Position numbers and translations under genes: made by a program. A stretch of DNA of 64,000 bases from Armillaria gallica (taxonomy: Eukaryota; Basidiomycota; Agaricomycetes; Agaricales; Physalacriaceae): the NCBI GenBank assembly GCA_037576215.1, contig JBANDB010000007.1:279001-343000 (forward strand), written 5' to 3'. The notes beneath the pieces are model-generated. The model did not search any database, was not told the origin of the DNA, and worked only from the letters and a program-made list of their open reading frames with translations. Below are positions 11,446-22,724 of the stretch, piece by piece (within the stretch, counting starts at the first letter, position 1; each line of letters starts with the position of its first letter).

Positions 11446-13242
11446 AGAAGATGGCTGGGACGGAGAATTTGAGATGAGCTCGAAGACGGGAGGAAGTAGT
11501 CGTTGGATAGAGCTGGGGCAGCTATCGGCGATACAGATACTTTGGCAAGGACTGCACGGGATTGACTTGATCCCTCATAACAAGGGTACGCGCACGGCTG
11601 TCGAGGTTGCTGAAAACTTCGCATCATGTCTAGTACTCTTTGCCTTGACAGCGGCAGGAATGAATATTTCAGTGATCTCCGTGAAACTTCATTGAATATC
11701 AGAATGAGAAAGGAAGATGAGAGATAAGGAAACGTACCGTGGTCCTGATCACCATCTCGTACTCTGTTTTCCGAAACATGCCTGGGCGGAACCGAGAGCG
11801 AAACGTTGATGAACGCTACCACATGTTCTGTCTTTCGTATAAGGTGCTCCAGTTATGATGACAACAGAACTGTGAATTTCGTTCAGTATGTATAAAATAT
11901 ACTGATCAACCAATCTCACCACGCTCGTTCTTTGAAGCGCTCCCATCACAGCCACGAAAGGTATCCTCGTTGATCTCAAAAGCCCTAGGCTTGGCCTCGA
12001 CCACCACGCTCCCGAACTTCCTCACTGCTGGGGCAACCCATCTCGCTGTCTCTCGAGAATACGCGATAGAACCCGATTTATGCTAATGGATAACACGAGA
12101 AGGACGTTCCTGTGTCCTACGACCGACCGACGACTTGAGAGAAGGATGGATGCGTATGGAGCAGGAGACGAGGAATATGGTGGCCGTAGAAGAGAAAGAG
12201 GTGTCGAAGTGGTGAACAAAAGCCGAAAGTGCATAACACTGACAGAACGTAGTGCGGAAGCGTATTTCAAATTGAAGCTGAGAAAAAGCGACAATCATAG
12301 CACACGTGATACGCGTGACCTGTGACTGTCTATAAGACGCGAGACGCGTACGTATGGTACGACGCGCCCAAGTCTCAAGACGCGCCAGCCGGCTTGTCGT
12401 CGTGGCCACGACTTCCGATCCCATGAGGGGTCCGCGTCAACGTTTCAACCCTGGCGCGAGTACTTGAAATTTAATCTTTTATAAAGGCACTTTGAATGGA
12501 AAACGAGTTAAGTACTTACACACTTCCTTAGTTGGTGGTGAACTTTGCAGAACAGCCTTTCTATTCGGACCCAAGCTCAAAATCTAGCGTTAAGGAGATG
12601 TTCTGGTTCCAGAGAAAGATGAACCATGATAGCGAAATGGATCCATCAGATCATTTTTATCGATTCCACCGGATGACAAGCTTGTGACAAGCCTGACAAG
12701 CCTAAGCACGAGTGACAAACAGATGAGGGCTCATTTCTGCAGATCGAGCACTACTTTACTTGCAATTCTGTGGCACAAATGTAACGCAGTAGCTCCAATG
12801 AAGTAACGGTATGGAAACCGTGGTCATGAGTCATGAAAGATTGGATGTCCGGTAACTCCGACTACGGCTCGAATCAACGTTCCGACCATGCCGAACTGCC
12901 GAACCAACAACCTTTCATCTTGCTCTCATCCCCTCGATGGACACGCTACGCCTTGAACAAAAGGTTGATCTAACATTTCAAGTCACATTCTTCCTCAATG
13001 ATGACACCGCTCCCATTACCTTTCAGTGGAGAAATTTCAATCAATCAAACTTTGAATCAACGGATCTTTACTGGTTGTCTATCTTGCTATCCATGCACTT
13101 ACCTCATGTAACAGGAATAACATGGGATCATGCGAATGAGGCGGGTCACTCGTGGCAACATAACCTAAGAATACTTTCGATACTGACCGTTGCGCACTAT
13201 ACAAACGCTCTTCTCCCAGACTACCTACCATCTTAATTTGCT
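11446..13242. other. Intergenic DNA upstream of gene U and of the NRPS-like gene
   Basis: Contains several short frames on both strands (for example 12083-12424 minus, 12080-12325 plus, 12937-13236 plus). Parts are repeated at 41.2-41.5 kb and 45.5-46.2 kb. In the 45.5-46.2-kb copy the frame of the 12,937 ORF is not kept, so it reads as promoter DNA. No gene supported. Confidence 0.4.
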
Positions 13243-14811
13243 ATGGCATTCCCAACTCCCCAAGGCCTTTCATCGCTTACATTCAATCCTCCACCCGTAT
13301 ACGGCTCGCTGATGTTCCTAGAATTAGTGGACAACAATGGGACCATAGTCCCGACCACGCACTATTTTGATGCGAAGATCCCGATGGCAACGATGTCCGT
13401 ACGATTTTTTTGGAGTGAAGGTGTTGCGGCCTTTCATACAGCTGGCTGATACTTCAAGCAATATATCCACGATAATTCTGCCGTCATGATAGGAATTTAG
13501 CCAACTCAGGTGCGTATTGTATTGGCCTTTTCAGAGTGACGCTCAAATCGGGATTCATAGATACATTGACGTTCCATGCGACAATTGTCGGCATCATGCG
13601 CCTCGGATACATCCCTTTCCCGGCCTCTGTCCGGAACCCAGCTCCTGCCGTCGCACATTTGATGAAGACAACTAACGCGAAGTATCTCATCGTCAGCGGG
13701 GACCCGTCAGTGCAAACGATTGCTGATCTAGTCTGTCACCAGTATGATGGAGACAGTATTGCCATTATTCCGATGCCGAAATTCAACGATATCTATTCAT
13801 GTGACCTCAAGACCCACGAGCCACTGCCACCGTTCAAGCAACCAAAATGGACGCAAACGGCACTCATCCTGCACTCATCTGGAACGACTGGATTTCCTAG
13901 CCCGATATCGATCTGACTCATCAGTTTCTATTGCAGCTAATGAAGACGCCATGTGAGGATTCTGAGGCTCTTCCTTAATAGTATTCAATTCAAATTTGAC
14001 AGATTATAGTGAAGTGGATCTCTGCGGCGAAGTTTTCTCTGCACAATCGTGGCCGATGTACCGTAAGTACAAGGTTCTCTGACTCCACGCTATCCTGATC
14101 ATATTTCCAGATACTATCGGATTTTGGATAACATCTTTCAGCGTAAGTATTTTCGCCTGTTTTAGGTTCGTTCCATTGACGTCTGTGTGAAGATTTGGAC
14201 AGGTGCCATCTCTGCACATTTCCATCAACAACAGTCCGCCACGATTACCGCTGACCATTATATATCTAGCGTAGTCAAGACAAATTGCACTTACGTCTTC
14301 ACCGTCCCGTCGTTTCTAGAGGTACGTTAGTCCAGTCTTTCTATCAGCCGTTCTCTCAAATGCATCTCTAACAATTGGTGCAAGATCCAGCTGCTATTCA
14401 AGCCCTGAAAGCCACAACAGGCGTCATAAGTATGGTTCTATGAGAATATTCTTTTGCACTGACGTACCTGCAGCTCTTTGGCGGAGGACCTCTTTCCAAA
14501 GAAATGGGGGATAATCTAGCTCGCAACGGGATTCGCTTGCTTTCGACGATTGGATCGTAGAGAAGGACTCATCGCTTGCTTTCCGTCTTTTGCTGTGCAG
14601 GAAAAGGTGAACCCCCAAAAGTCAAAGTAATCTCTAAGCTTTCGTTGTTCTAATACTTCTTCGATAGACAAGTCCTGAGCTGATTGGTAGGATGCCTCAG
14701 CCTGATAAATATAGCACCACGGCTCTAACGGTGTCTATGTAGAGGCAGCCTTGATCAGCGACAGGCATATCTCCGGCACCGTCATGTTTGGCCGAGGCAA
14801 ATTTCAGCCAG
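13243..14811 (+). pseudogene. NRPS-like A-T-TE enzyme, copy 1, 5' part (adenylation domain), split by a retrotransposon
   Basis: Adenylation domains activate carboxylic acids as AMP esters for loading on a carrier domain. Compared with the copy at 46.18 kb, this one starts MAFPTPQGLSSLTFNPPP and keeps ALILHSSGTTGFPSP (A3), LCGEVFSAQSWPMY, and exon remnants up to the HISGTVMFGRGKFQP block. Damage: frameshifts near 13,350, TGA replacing CGA in HTAG(R)YFKQY near 13,447, a stop near 13,497, and frame loss after PISI near 13,914. At 14,811 the gene is cut by the LTR element within an exon; the exon resumes at 28,286. Confidence 0.85.
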
Positions 14812-15392
14812 TGTCAGGTCCGATATCGGAGCGGTAGGAAACCGGCAGAGTAGAAGCCGTGCCACGTCATTCCACCTGGCAACACGTCATCTAATCAGTA
14901 CACGTGGCGACACGTCATTGACACGTAGTTAGAATTACAGTATATAAACCCCCACGAGAAATGAAAAGTCAGCTTTTACCCACTTACAGATTATATCAAA
15001 TTACTTGAGTACCTCTGAATACCTATTCAGACATCTCACGTGAGTCACAATTGAGTCACTCACGCGCAACACATCAACTTGAACCGCTTATCAACGCCAT
15101 CACTGCCGAGAACGGCCATCAGCCTCATATCAATTCACACCTTCACGCCATCACATCACCCCATTGAGCTTCGAAATAGACGCTCGATCACATTCTATCG
15201 CATCAACGCAACTACTATCTACTCTGAGCTTCGACTTACGAGCTCCATACTTCCAGCAAACTACCAAACTTGTCTCACCCACGTGAAGCTTTAGCCAAAC
15301 CATAGCATTCATGCTCTCCCCCATTGAACTAATGTCAACACACAGAATAACATCTGTGCACGGAATTCATCTAACCCCGACTTCCGCTGACA
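14812..15392 (+). repeat. 5' LTR (581 bp)
   Basis: Same length as the 3' LTR, with six differences: one transversion (near 15,163) and five sites where the 3' LTR has CG and this LTR has TG or CA. Contains TATATAAA at 14,941-14,948. Confidence 0.95.
14864..14948 (+). promoter_or_regulatory. LTR promoter: ACGTCA/CACGTG cluster and TATA box
   Basis: Three ACGTCA sites (14,864; 14,884; 14,912) and one CACGTG (14,901) precede TATATAAA (14,941-14,948). ACGTCA is the core recognised by CREB/ATF-type bZIP factors, and CACGTG is an E/G-box. The same cluster is in the 3' LTR. Binding is inferred from motif only. Confidence 0.5.
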
Positions 15393-15396
15393 TCAT

Positions 15397-15414
15397 TGGA
15401 GCCCACCGCGAGGG
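15397..15414 (+). other. Candidate tRNA primer binding site
   Basis: Starts with TGG five bases after the 5' LTR (TGGAGCCCACCGCGAGGG). Position and leading TGG fit a primer binding site complementary to a tRNA 3' CCA end. The tRNA was not identified. Confidence 0.4.
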
Positions 15415-15569
15415 GGGAAATCAATTGATATTGGTGAAAAGCTTTCAAACTCTTTTGTATATCCTTACAACTCTTAACGGACACTATCCTTTCCATTTAC
15501 CTATTCAATTACCTTTCAAATCTCAACAGATCATATTCATTACCTCTGCATAACACTACTACAGATATC

Positions 15570-18500
15570 ATGACCAACATGTCTGGACATAATTCCGAAC
15601 CCCAAGCGTCAACAAGTAAAGATAAAGACCGGACTTCATCAACCTACGTACCACCAAGAGCAGAAACAAGCTCACAATGGAGACACCACCGATCACCTCA
15701 TAATAATGGAGACTCGGCCGGTTCAGGAGAATCCATGAGAGGAATGAATGCTGGTGCCTTCCGAAGACCATGGGAACGAACTTCCATGCCCGCGATGGGA
15801 GCATTTGGATCCACGACACACACATATCAGCATTCAGCCTATAACCCAGGGAATACTGCTGCTCACCAGGTACCAAACCCTACGGCAACTACTAGCACGT
15901 CGACAACTCGGACACCGGACATGATGCCCCTTCTAGGAGCAAAAACGGCACCTGCTAAGTTTAGAGGGAAGTACGACATGGTGAAAAGGTTTATCAGGCA
16001 ATATAAGCAAATGTGCGCGGTGTACAACGTACCTGACAAAGATAAATGCCGCCGAGTCATTGACTACTGCTCTTCGAGGGTAACACGGTTTATCGAAGCA
16101 CTTGACAGCTTTGTCAACGAAAACTGGAATCAGCTAGAAAAAGACATCCTTACCTATTACGATGCCGAACTGCATGAATCTTGTTATCTTCTCAGTGATC
16201 TGGACAAATTGGTCGAACACTGGAGAAAGACAGGAATCTACAATTTAAAACGATTCAAACAATATGAAGTAGAGTTCCTTACCATGGCCAACTGGCTACT
16301 GCACAAAGGAAAGATCACCCTGGATGAGCAGCATACCAAATTTTGGTATGGGCTTAATGGAAACCTGCGAGAAATAGTAGAGGCGAGATATTTAATGTCT
16401 CACCCACGTTACAACCCCCGCAAAGTAATAACACGCAAAGACGTCGCCAAAATCGTGTATAATATGTTCACGCGCGATCGATTCGATGCCAATTTAACCG
16501 CCAAAAAGTCCAAAGATCGATGAGCAAAATTAGAGGAGCTTTTGAAGATGTCAATGTCTGGAGACGAAGACACAGACGCTAGCTCCAGCAGGGACTCAAC
16601 GAGCACATCAGATTCGGATTTGGATGACAAGCATCGGAAGACTCGTAAGAGGAAGAGGGCAAAACATCGCAAGCAGGCATCCAAAACAAAGAAGGAAAAA
16701 CATGCTAACCGAAAGAAAGCAGATAGTGACGAGACCTCCAGCGAGTCTAGCTCCAGTGAATCCAAATCGGAAGAAGAGCTTCGAGCCAAGAAGAAGAAAG
16801 AGACCAGATCGGGGTGGAAAGCAACCCTGAAGGAACCAGATGAGGTTATCCTTGAAAAAGGGAAGGTATCGGATTTCCGAGACACAGATGAAGTAGAGGA
16901 ACTAGTTGATAAACTAGCAAAAATGAAGGTAAGCGACTCCGATTATGCTCGGATCTATTATCGAGCACTGAAACGCGATGCGACAATCGCCAACATAGTG
17001 GCGCCTCCAGTCAAGCGAAACACACTAACGGAAAACCCCCCTTCACGTAACAATTCCAGAACGGAAAGAACGCCAAGCAGGGATACGCCGCACAACGTGT
17101 ACTGTTTTGGTTGTGGAAAAGATGATCACATGCTAAGACAGTGCCCTACAGTTAATGAGAGAATTGAGAAAGGTCATATCAAGAAGGATGAGTACGGCCA
17201 ACTCACTCATAAAGACGGCACGTATATACAACGTATAGGAACGGAAACCTTTGAGGAAGCTATACGTAGGACGACAATGAGTTCAAATCTAGTAACCATC
17301 AATATGTTGAAAGCATATGAGGAGTCAGACGACGAAGACGAAGCCTACGTGGACTATTTCCAGACAGACGAAGAGATTGACCTAGATGAAGGATACAATG
17401 ATGATGGGTACGCGTACGCAGAACAAGTCACCGCTAATGCCGTGGCACGAGACACATCAGAAACACGATCTCGCGTAAAAGACAGGCAGAACGTACCTCG
17501 TGGACCGCCAACAAGCACCTCACAGAGAGCTAAAGGTATCACGAAAGGGGTTACTAAAGCCATGCCCACTAACCCATATGGTACGCATCTAAACCCTAAC
17601 AAACATCAAACAGACGAGGTACCAAGAGGGACAGGGACTCGGCTCAGCAAGAAAGATATTCCGCTTCCATCAGAACCAATCCCCGTAGATGCTCGCCCCT
17701 CACGAATTCAGGACATAACCGAACTAGAAGACATCGAGATGACAGAGGACATACGACCAGTGATAGTGGGGCAGAACAAAGGACCGCCTCAGCAGGAGAA
17801 TATCATCGATAAGAAATGAGCAGCCAGACAGCCATTGATTCAGCGACGTTACGACTCAGAAGGACTGATGAGAACAGTCCTAAGTGCCCCTGTAACTATC
17901 CCTATTGGAGAATTTATGGCCTATAGCACTGAACTCAGGAAACAATTGATCAAGGAATTACAAAACCGTACCGTGAAATTCCCCGAGATAGGGAAGGCAG
18001 ACGCCGAAAACGCGACCTCAAGCATAGCCCAAGTAAATCTGGTAACTATGGAGCCTATCCAAACCGAGCCCCTAATACGATCAGCTCTAATAACCATTGA
18101 AGTTGAAATCAGAAGCGAGGGCAAGAAAATTCAAGCCAAAGCCATAGTCGACTCTGGATCTGAAATCAACATAGTATGCCAAGAACTAGCACATGAGTTA
18201 AATAAGTCATACCCAATAACACCGTTGAAAGAAATACGTTGTTCGGATGCGAATGGAAACTTAGGATTGTTATCTGGCCAATTTAGCAATGTAAAACTTG
18301 CACAAGGCCCGGTAGTGACAAATGCCGCGTTCTTCGTGGGGAACCAAAAGATAAGCTTTCAACTACTGCTAGGATGGCCATGGTTACGAGGAAATTTGGT
18401 TTCGATTTTGGAAAGGCTCGAAGGCATGTATTTGGTCTATCATGACCCAAGAGACGCACAAAATTATCGCGAATTATTTGTACTGGAGGAACCATGGAAC

Positions 18501-21500
18501 GAGAAATCCGTTGGGCCTGCAATCGCGCATCAGGTTGAAACTGAAGAGATCCTTACTGCTGGGTCATGGAAGATCGAAGCCGACCAAGAAATTGTCATAT
18601 TAGGCGAACCAAAATGATACACGTCGTGTGTGCTAGTAGTAAACCAAGGAGAGAATGGGGAAGGCGAGATAAGAAATCAACGGCCCCTGAACACGTCGCT
18701 AGGACTGAAAAATGACACCAACGAGGGGCAGACAGCAGGCCTGGGATCAAAGAGGAAGTTTGAACCATGGAACCGCTCGCTGAATACGCTGGCTGAAAAG
18801 AAAACCTGACGAATTGAGTCCTTGGCAAACACTGAATCAACATACACGCACCAAAATGAAAATCGACACTCGAAACGAACCCTTAGGGTTGACCTAATCA
18901 CCCTACGCATCCTTCAACACCATGTAAGGACCAGTCCACAAAAGACTGGAATACTCCTGACCGTTCCAGCACCCTTTCCAAGAACAAACTCCTCGGTCAA
19001 ACTATACAATCGAAATTCAGGAGAATGGCGAAGTTACCCTAGGGTACCGTTGCCCATTTGGAGTGTCTATGGGAAGAAAGTGAGCCATTACGAAGGCACC
19101 AAACTGGCAACCATCTCACCGAGAGACGTGGAAGATGCGCTAACCAAGGAGATACGGAGATATGAGAGGGCATTGCAGTACACGAGGGGGATGAGAAACT
19201 ATAAAGGAGGCGAGAAAAGACAAAGACAGAAAATGCCACCCACAAGCATCCTTAGTCATCAGAAAATGCCGGCTATTCCACGTGATATGGCACCTGGCTG
19301 TGACATCCGAAACCGGCTCTGGGAACTTATTCCTGCGGATGAACCGGTATTAACGCCAGTACTCCCAATCAACAATGCTCCCCATCCTACCACTCTCTCT
19401 CACTCTTCCGATTACTTTCCCTTGCCTTCCAATGTAGTGGAGACACTACACGAATACCTTCAGGAATCTTTATATCATCCCACCGCAACGACCAGCGACA
19501 CCTTCCATGCCATCATCCTCAAATCCAAACATGCTCTCCGCCTAGAGCCAGTCGTCATTTGAGGACAAGAGGTCCAACGGACTCACACGTTCGATGCCAC
19601 GCTTGCGGAGCTTCCTGGGCCGCAAGGATTGCCAGTGTCTTCGAGAGCAGGGCATGCAGTAATAATATTCTTCCCTGAAGAAAATAACCGTGAGTCTTTG
19701 CACCAAGAGAAAATCAGGAAGATACTAAACCACAATTGGTCATGGATAGATGATTGTATTATTAGTGGACAACCTCCCCTTAGTCCAGAAAGGGAGATCG
19801 AGAGCATTAGCTCCTCCTCCAGCGAGTCGACCCCCAATTCTGACGAAAGACGCTGGATTCTTGACACTGCCTGGCGCGATCCGAGAACAAGATCCAGCCT
19901 GAGCTCATTGGACGCAGTGGCTGGAAGTACTACTCCTCCGACCACCGAGACCAGTAGCTTCTATGAAGGAAAAGAGGGCGAAACAGAGAGAAAAATGCGC
20001 GTGCATTCATTCGTACATTCCTCAGTCATTCGAGCTCACCAAGCTCTGTGTCATCCTCAGGCAGACGATAATACCCCCCGCGTTATCGAACCTCCCAGCT
20101 CCCAGACAACCCTGTCACCAGCCTTCACCGAAACAGCCACGCGACTTATCACCTACAAACAAGACGAGGCTCAACAGGCATTTCGCGTGCCAAGTAACTA
20201 CTCGCTAGCCATGCACGTCAATGAGGACGAACTCACACATATCTCGGAAGGTTTATCCATCGAGATGACCGATAAACTAGGCTTCATGGTATGAGCCCTA
20301 GCTCGCCTTGTAAATGAAACGGGGGTCTCCTTATTGCTTCATAACCCTGCCTTCCCAACGATCACTCGAAAAATGCTGTTTCCTGGACAACTGCCAGTAA
20401 TCGATGAAAACGGCAAGCGAACTGATAGGAATCCAGAAGAATGCCACTTCCCTGCCAACTTGTTCCTATTAGAAACTGCACAGCCAGGAGACCACCCCGT
20501 CTTCAACAACACCGACTCGGATGAGGACATGCCACCACTCACAAGCATTAGCAACAGCTCGGAGAGTGACAAAGATAGTGAAACGGAAAGCGAGGGAGAT
20601 GAAGACGGCATACCAGGGCGGCACGTCTTCCAGTTGTGAACCTTGGAAAGCGAAGCAGGAGGAGAGAAAGGAGAAGTTAGAACAGAACTCTCCAATCTCT
20701 CGGCCGGTATGTGCCAGAATATATTTAACTATTCCACGCAACTAACACCGAGACGTTTTACATCAGTCTTAGGTCCTCCAGTAGACGTAACAGCAATGCG
20801 ACCACCCTTACTGTTTTGGCTGCCTATGCCTATGCCCATATGTCAATACTGTCGTCCGATGGACCCGGAGACAGGCGAAAGCATACAGGGCCATCATCAC
20901 CATGCTTACTTAACCTGCATCGACTTGCCTGTCCAATCTCCGTCTGTTATGGAAATGAAGACCAAACCTAACTCGCCACAGTACATCGCGCCGTCGGAAG
21001 TAATGATGCCCGATAAGCCTCTAGGTATCGAGTTATATATGGAGGACCGCGACGTTTTGATGCAGGATGTGAGCAAGGGAGAAAAAGAGCAGATTGAAGA
21101 GCTACAACAAGAACTGGCAAGCAGAGCCGAAAGGGTAGGCATTCAGGCCAAAATTGCATCACAAACTAACTCTGAATCATGGCAGAAGGAGATAATGTTC
21201 CCCGAATACCCCGACTCCGTCTGCTCCTCTGATATGAGTGGGTCGGAGAGCGAGGAAGAAAACATGGAGCAAAACTGATTAACGCTGACGAAACTACTGC
21301 AAGCAAATTTCAAAACAAAACATTATGTCGTCGAAACTGTATGTCTCAGTGCAAAAACCACCGAAACCCTCAGTTTGCAGCCCTACAAGCCCTACTACTA
21401 TGCGTGTAAAACCAACAAACATAATGAATACGGAGAAAATAGCGCGTTATCCTACCTTATTCGGCGCCACGACGACCACTTATGAGGCGCATGGCACTAC

Positions 21501-22654
21501 GAAGTCCTGGAAAATGGGACTATTCCTCTACATGTCTTCCACCACATAGACAACCCTCTGGAATACACCATAGTCAAAGCTTTCCGAGAGATAAAGGACA
21601 ATTCCCCCTTGTGCTCGGAAGACAATAGCCTAATCTCCGCGGGACACGAATTATACAACGGGTTACGTGGGCACGACAAATGGAAAATTGCCGTGCTAGG
21701 AGTCAAGATCCATAGTTTCGTATGCCGGTTGGATGTACAATGGGAACATTGGGTACAAGGAGACATGTCGTTGCAAGAAGAAGCACTCGACCGAGTTTGA
21801 GAGCATATTTTTCTAGCACACCATGAATGGCGCGTGAGCAGAGACTACGAAGAATGGAAGGCCGCTTTCGAGGTAAGAGAAGGCCTAGATAACTGTAGGG
21901 AAAGACGCATTGGGAAACCGGACAGGGACGAAAATAGGCCAGAAGGACTTATACCCCGTGCCATAGTCCTTGCTAGTCGAGACGAGCTAAACCCCTACCT
22001 GTCACACATACGATATGCCAAGAACCATGCCACCTTCACCAAAAGCTGCGTTCTCTTTGATGATGAGCACCCACTTACCTTTCTGGACCCCCGACAGTCC
22101 CCGCTCTCCGAAATACGACAGAATCCATGGCTCCCGATTCAAAACCAACTACGAGCTGCTCGCCTCAGTATACGTCGATTTCTTGGCCTTTTATACAAGC
22201 AATTTCTTCGACAGCAATGGCGTAGCATGGTCGACACCCTCAGTCCTCAAGATGACGCTTGGCATTTTCTGTACTGGCACCACGAGGCCTTTCAGTACCT
22301 TGATCCTCGATACCCATTTTTTCTCCAAGGATTCCAACAGCGCTGCATCCATTACGACACCGAGACTTGCCAGCCACACCAAGGCAAACCGCCGCAGAAC
22401 CCTTTACTCATGCCTAACAAAGATGAATTTCTGTACCATGCTGCGTCGCTATTCGAATCGGAAGGACGAGGTGAGCTGGCCAACTGCATCCGGCATACTC
22501 GGGGTGCTAGACCAATCATGGCTGCCGAGATGCGGGAGTTATTTGAAAAAGGGTACGTGGACGCGGCTGTGTTCTACGATAACGAGGGCAGACATCGGGC
22601 TTTTCACGGAGATGAACACGATTTGCATTACTATGATGAAGATGATGAAGAGAT
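15570..22654 (+). pseudogene. Retrotransposon Gag-protease frame, very long, with ten in-frame TGA codons
   Basis: One reading frame runs from ATG 15,570 to TAG 22,659. Order: basic/Ser-rich N-terminus; capsid-like region (KYDMVKRFIRQYKQM, YYDAELHESCYLLSDLDKL); Ser/Asp/Lys-rich segment; CCHC knuckle CFGCGKDDHMLRQC (from 17,103); retropepsin-like protease AIVDSGSEINIV with LLLGWPWL (about 18.15-18.4 kb). Then about 1,350 codons of charged sequence I cannot assign. The frame is broken only by TGA, at 16521, 17817, 18615, 18807, 19560, 20292, 20637, 21276, 21483 and 21798; no TAA or TAG occurs before 22,659. Each can be read as a mutated CGA (Arg). Without them the product would be about 2,360 residues, unusually long for Gag-PR. 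Confidence 0.85.
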
Positions 22655-22724
22655 GTATTAGGCGCGTACTTTTATGCTCTTCGTTCCCCGCGGAAACCGC
22701 TCTAATCACTCATTCAGGCGTTAG
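22655..22724 (+). other. Candidate 70-nt intron joining Gag-protease and pol frames
   Basis: Begins GTATTAGG and ends CGTTAG, with branch-like CTCTAATC at about 22,700. Removing exactly these 70 nt joins frame 3 (15,570-22,654) to frame 1 (22,725-26,475) in phase, total 10,836 nt, divisible by three. If unspliced, translation stops at TAG 22,659, inside the intron. Splice signals are weak. A stronger acceptor, TTCAG at 22,717, leads to a stop. A ribosomal frameshift is the alternative. Confidence 0.4.
22678..22694 (+). repeat. 17-bp motif repeated immediately before the 3' LTR
   Basis: TCTTCGTTCCCCGCGGA, identical to 27,684-27,700. This copy lies in the candidate intron between ORF1 and pol. 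The other occupies the polypurine-tract position. Confidence 0.7.

Noticed and set aside
12937..13236. 99-residue ORF upstream of the NRPS-like gene
   Set aside because: The homologous DNA at 45.87-46.17 kb has frame-breaking indels. Best seen as promoter.
15079..15294. 71-residue ORF in the LTR (also 27,968-28,183)
   Set aside because: Lies in the transcribed leader of the LTR. Low-complexity Ser/Thr/Ile composition and no independent evidence of coding.
22015..22654. Frame-1 extension of the pol ORF overlapping the Gag-PR frame
   Set aside because: Composition favours the Gag-PR frame here (charged, balanced). The frame-1 reading is Ser/Thr/Arg-rich like a shadow frame.
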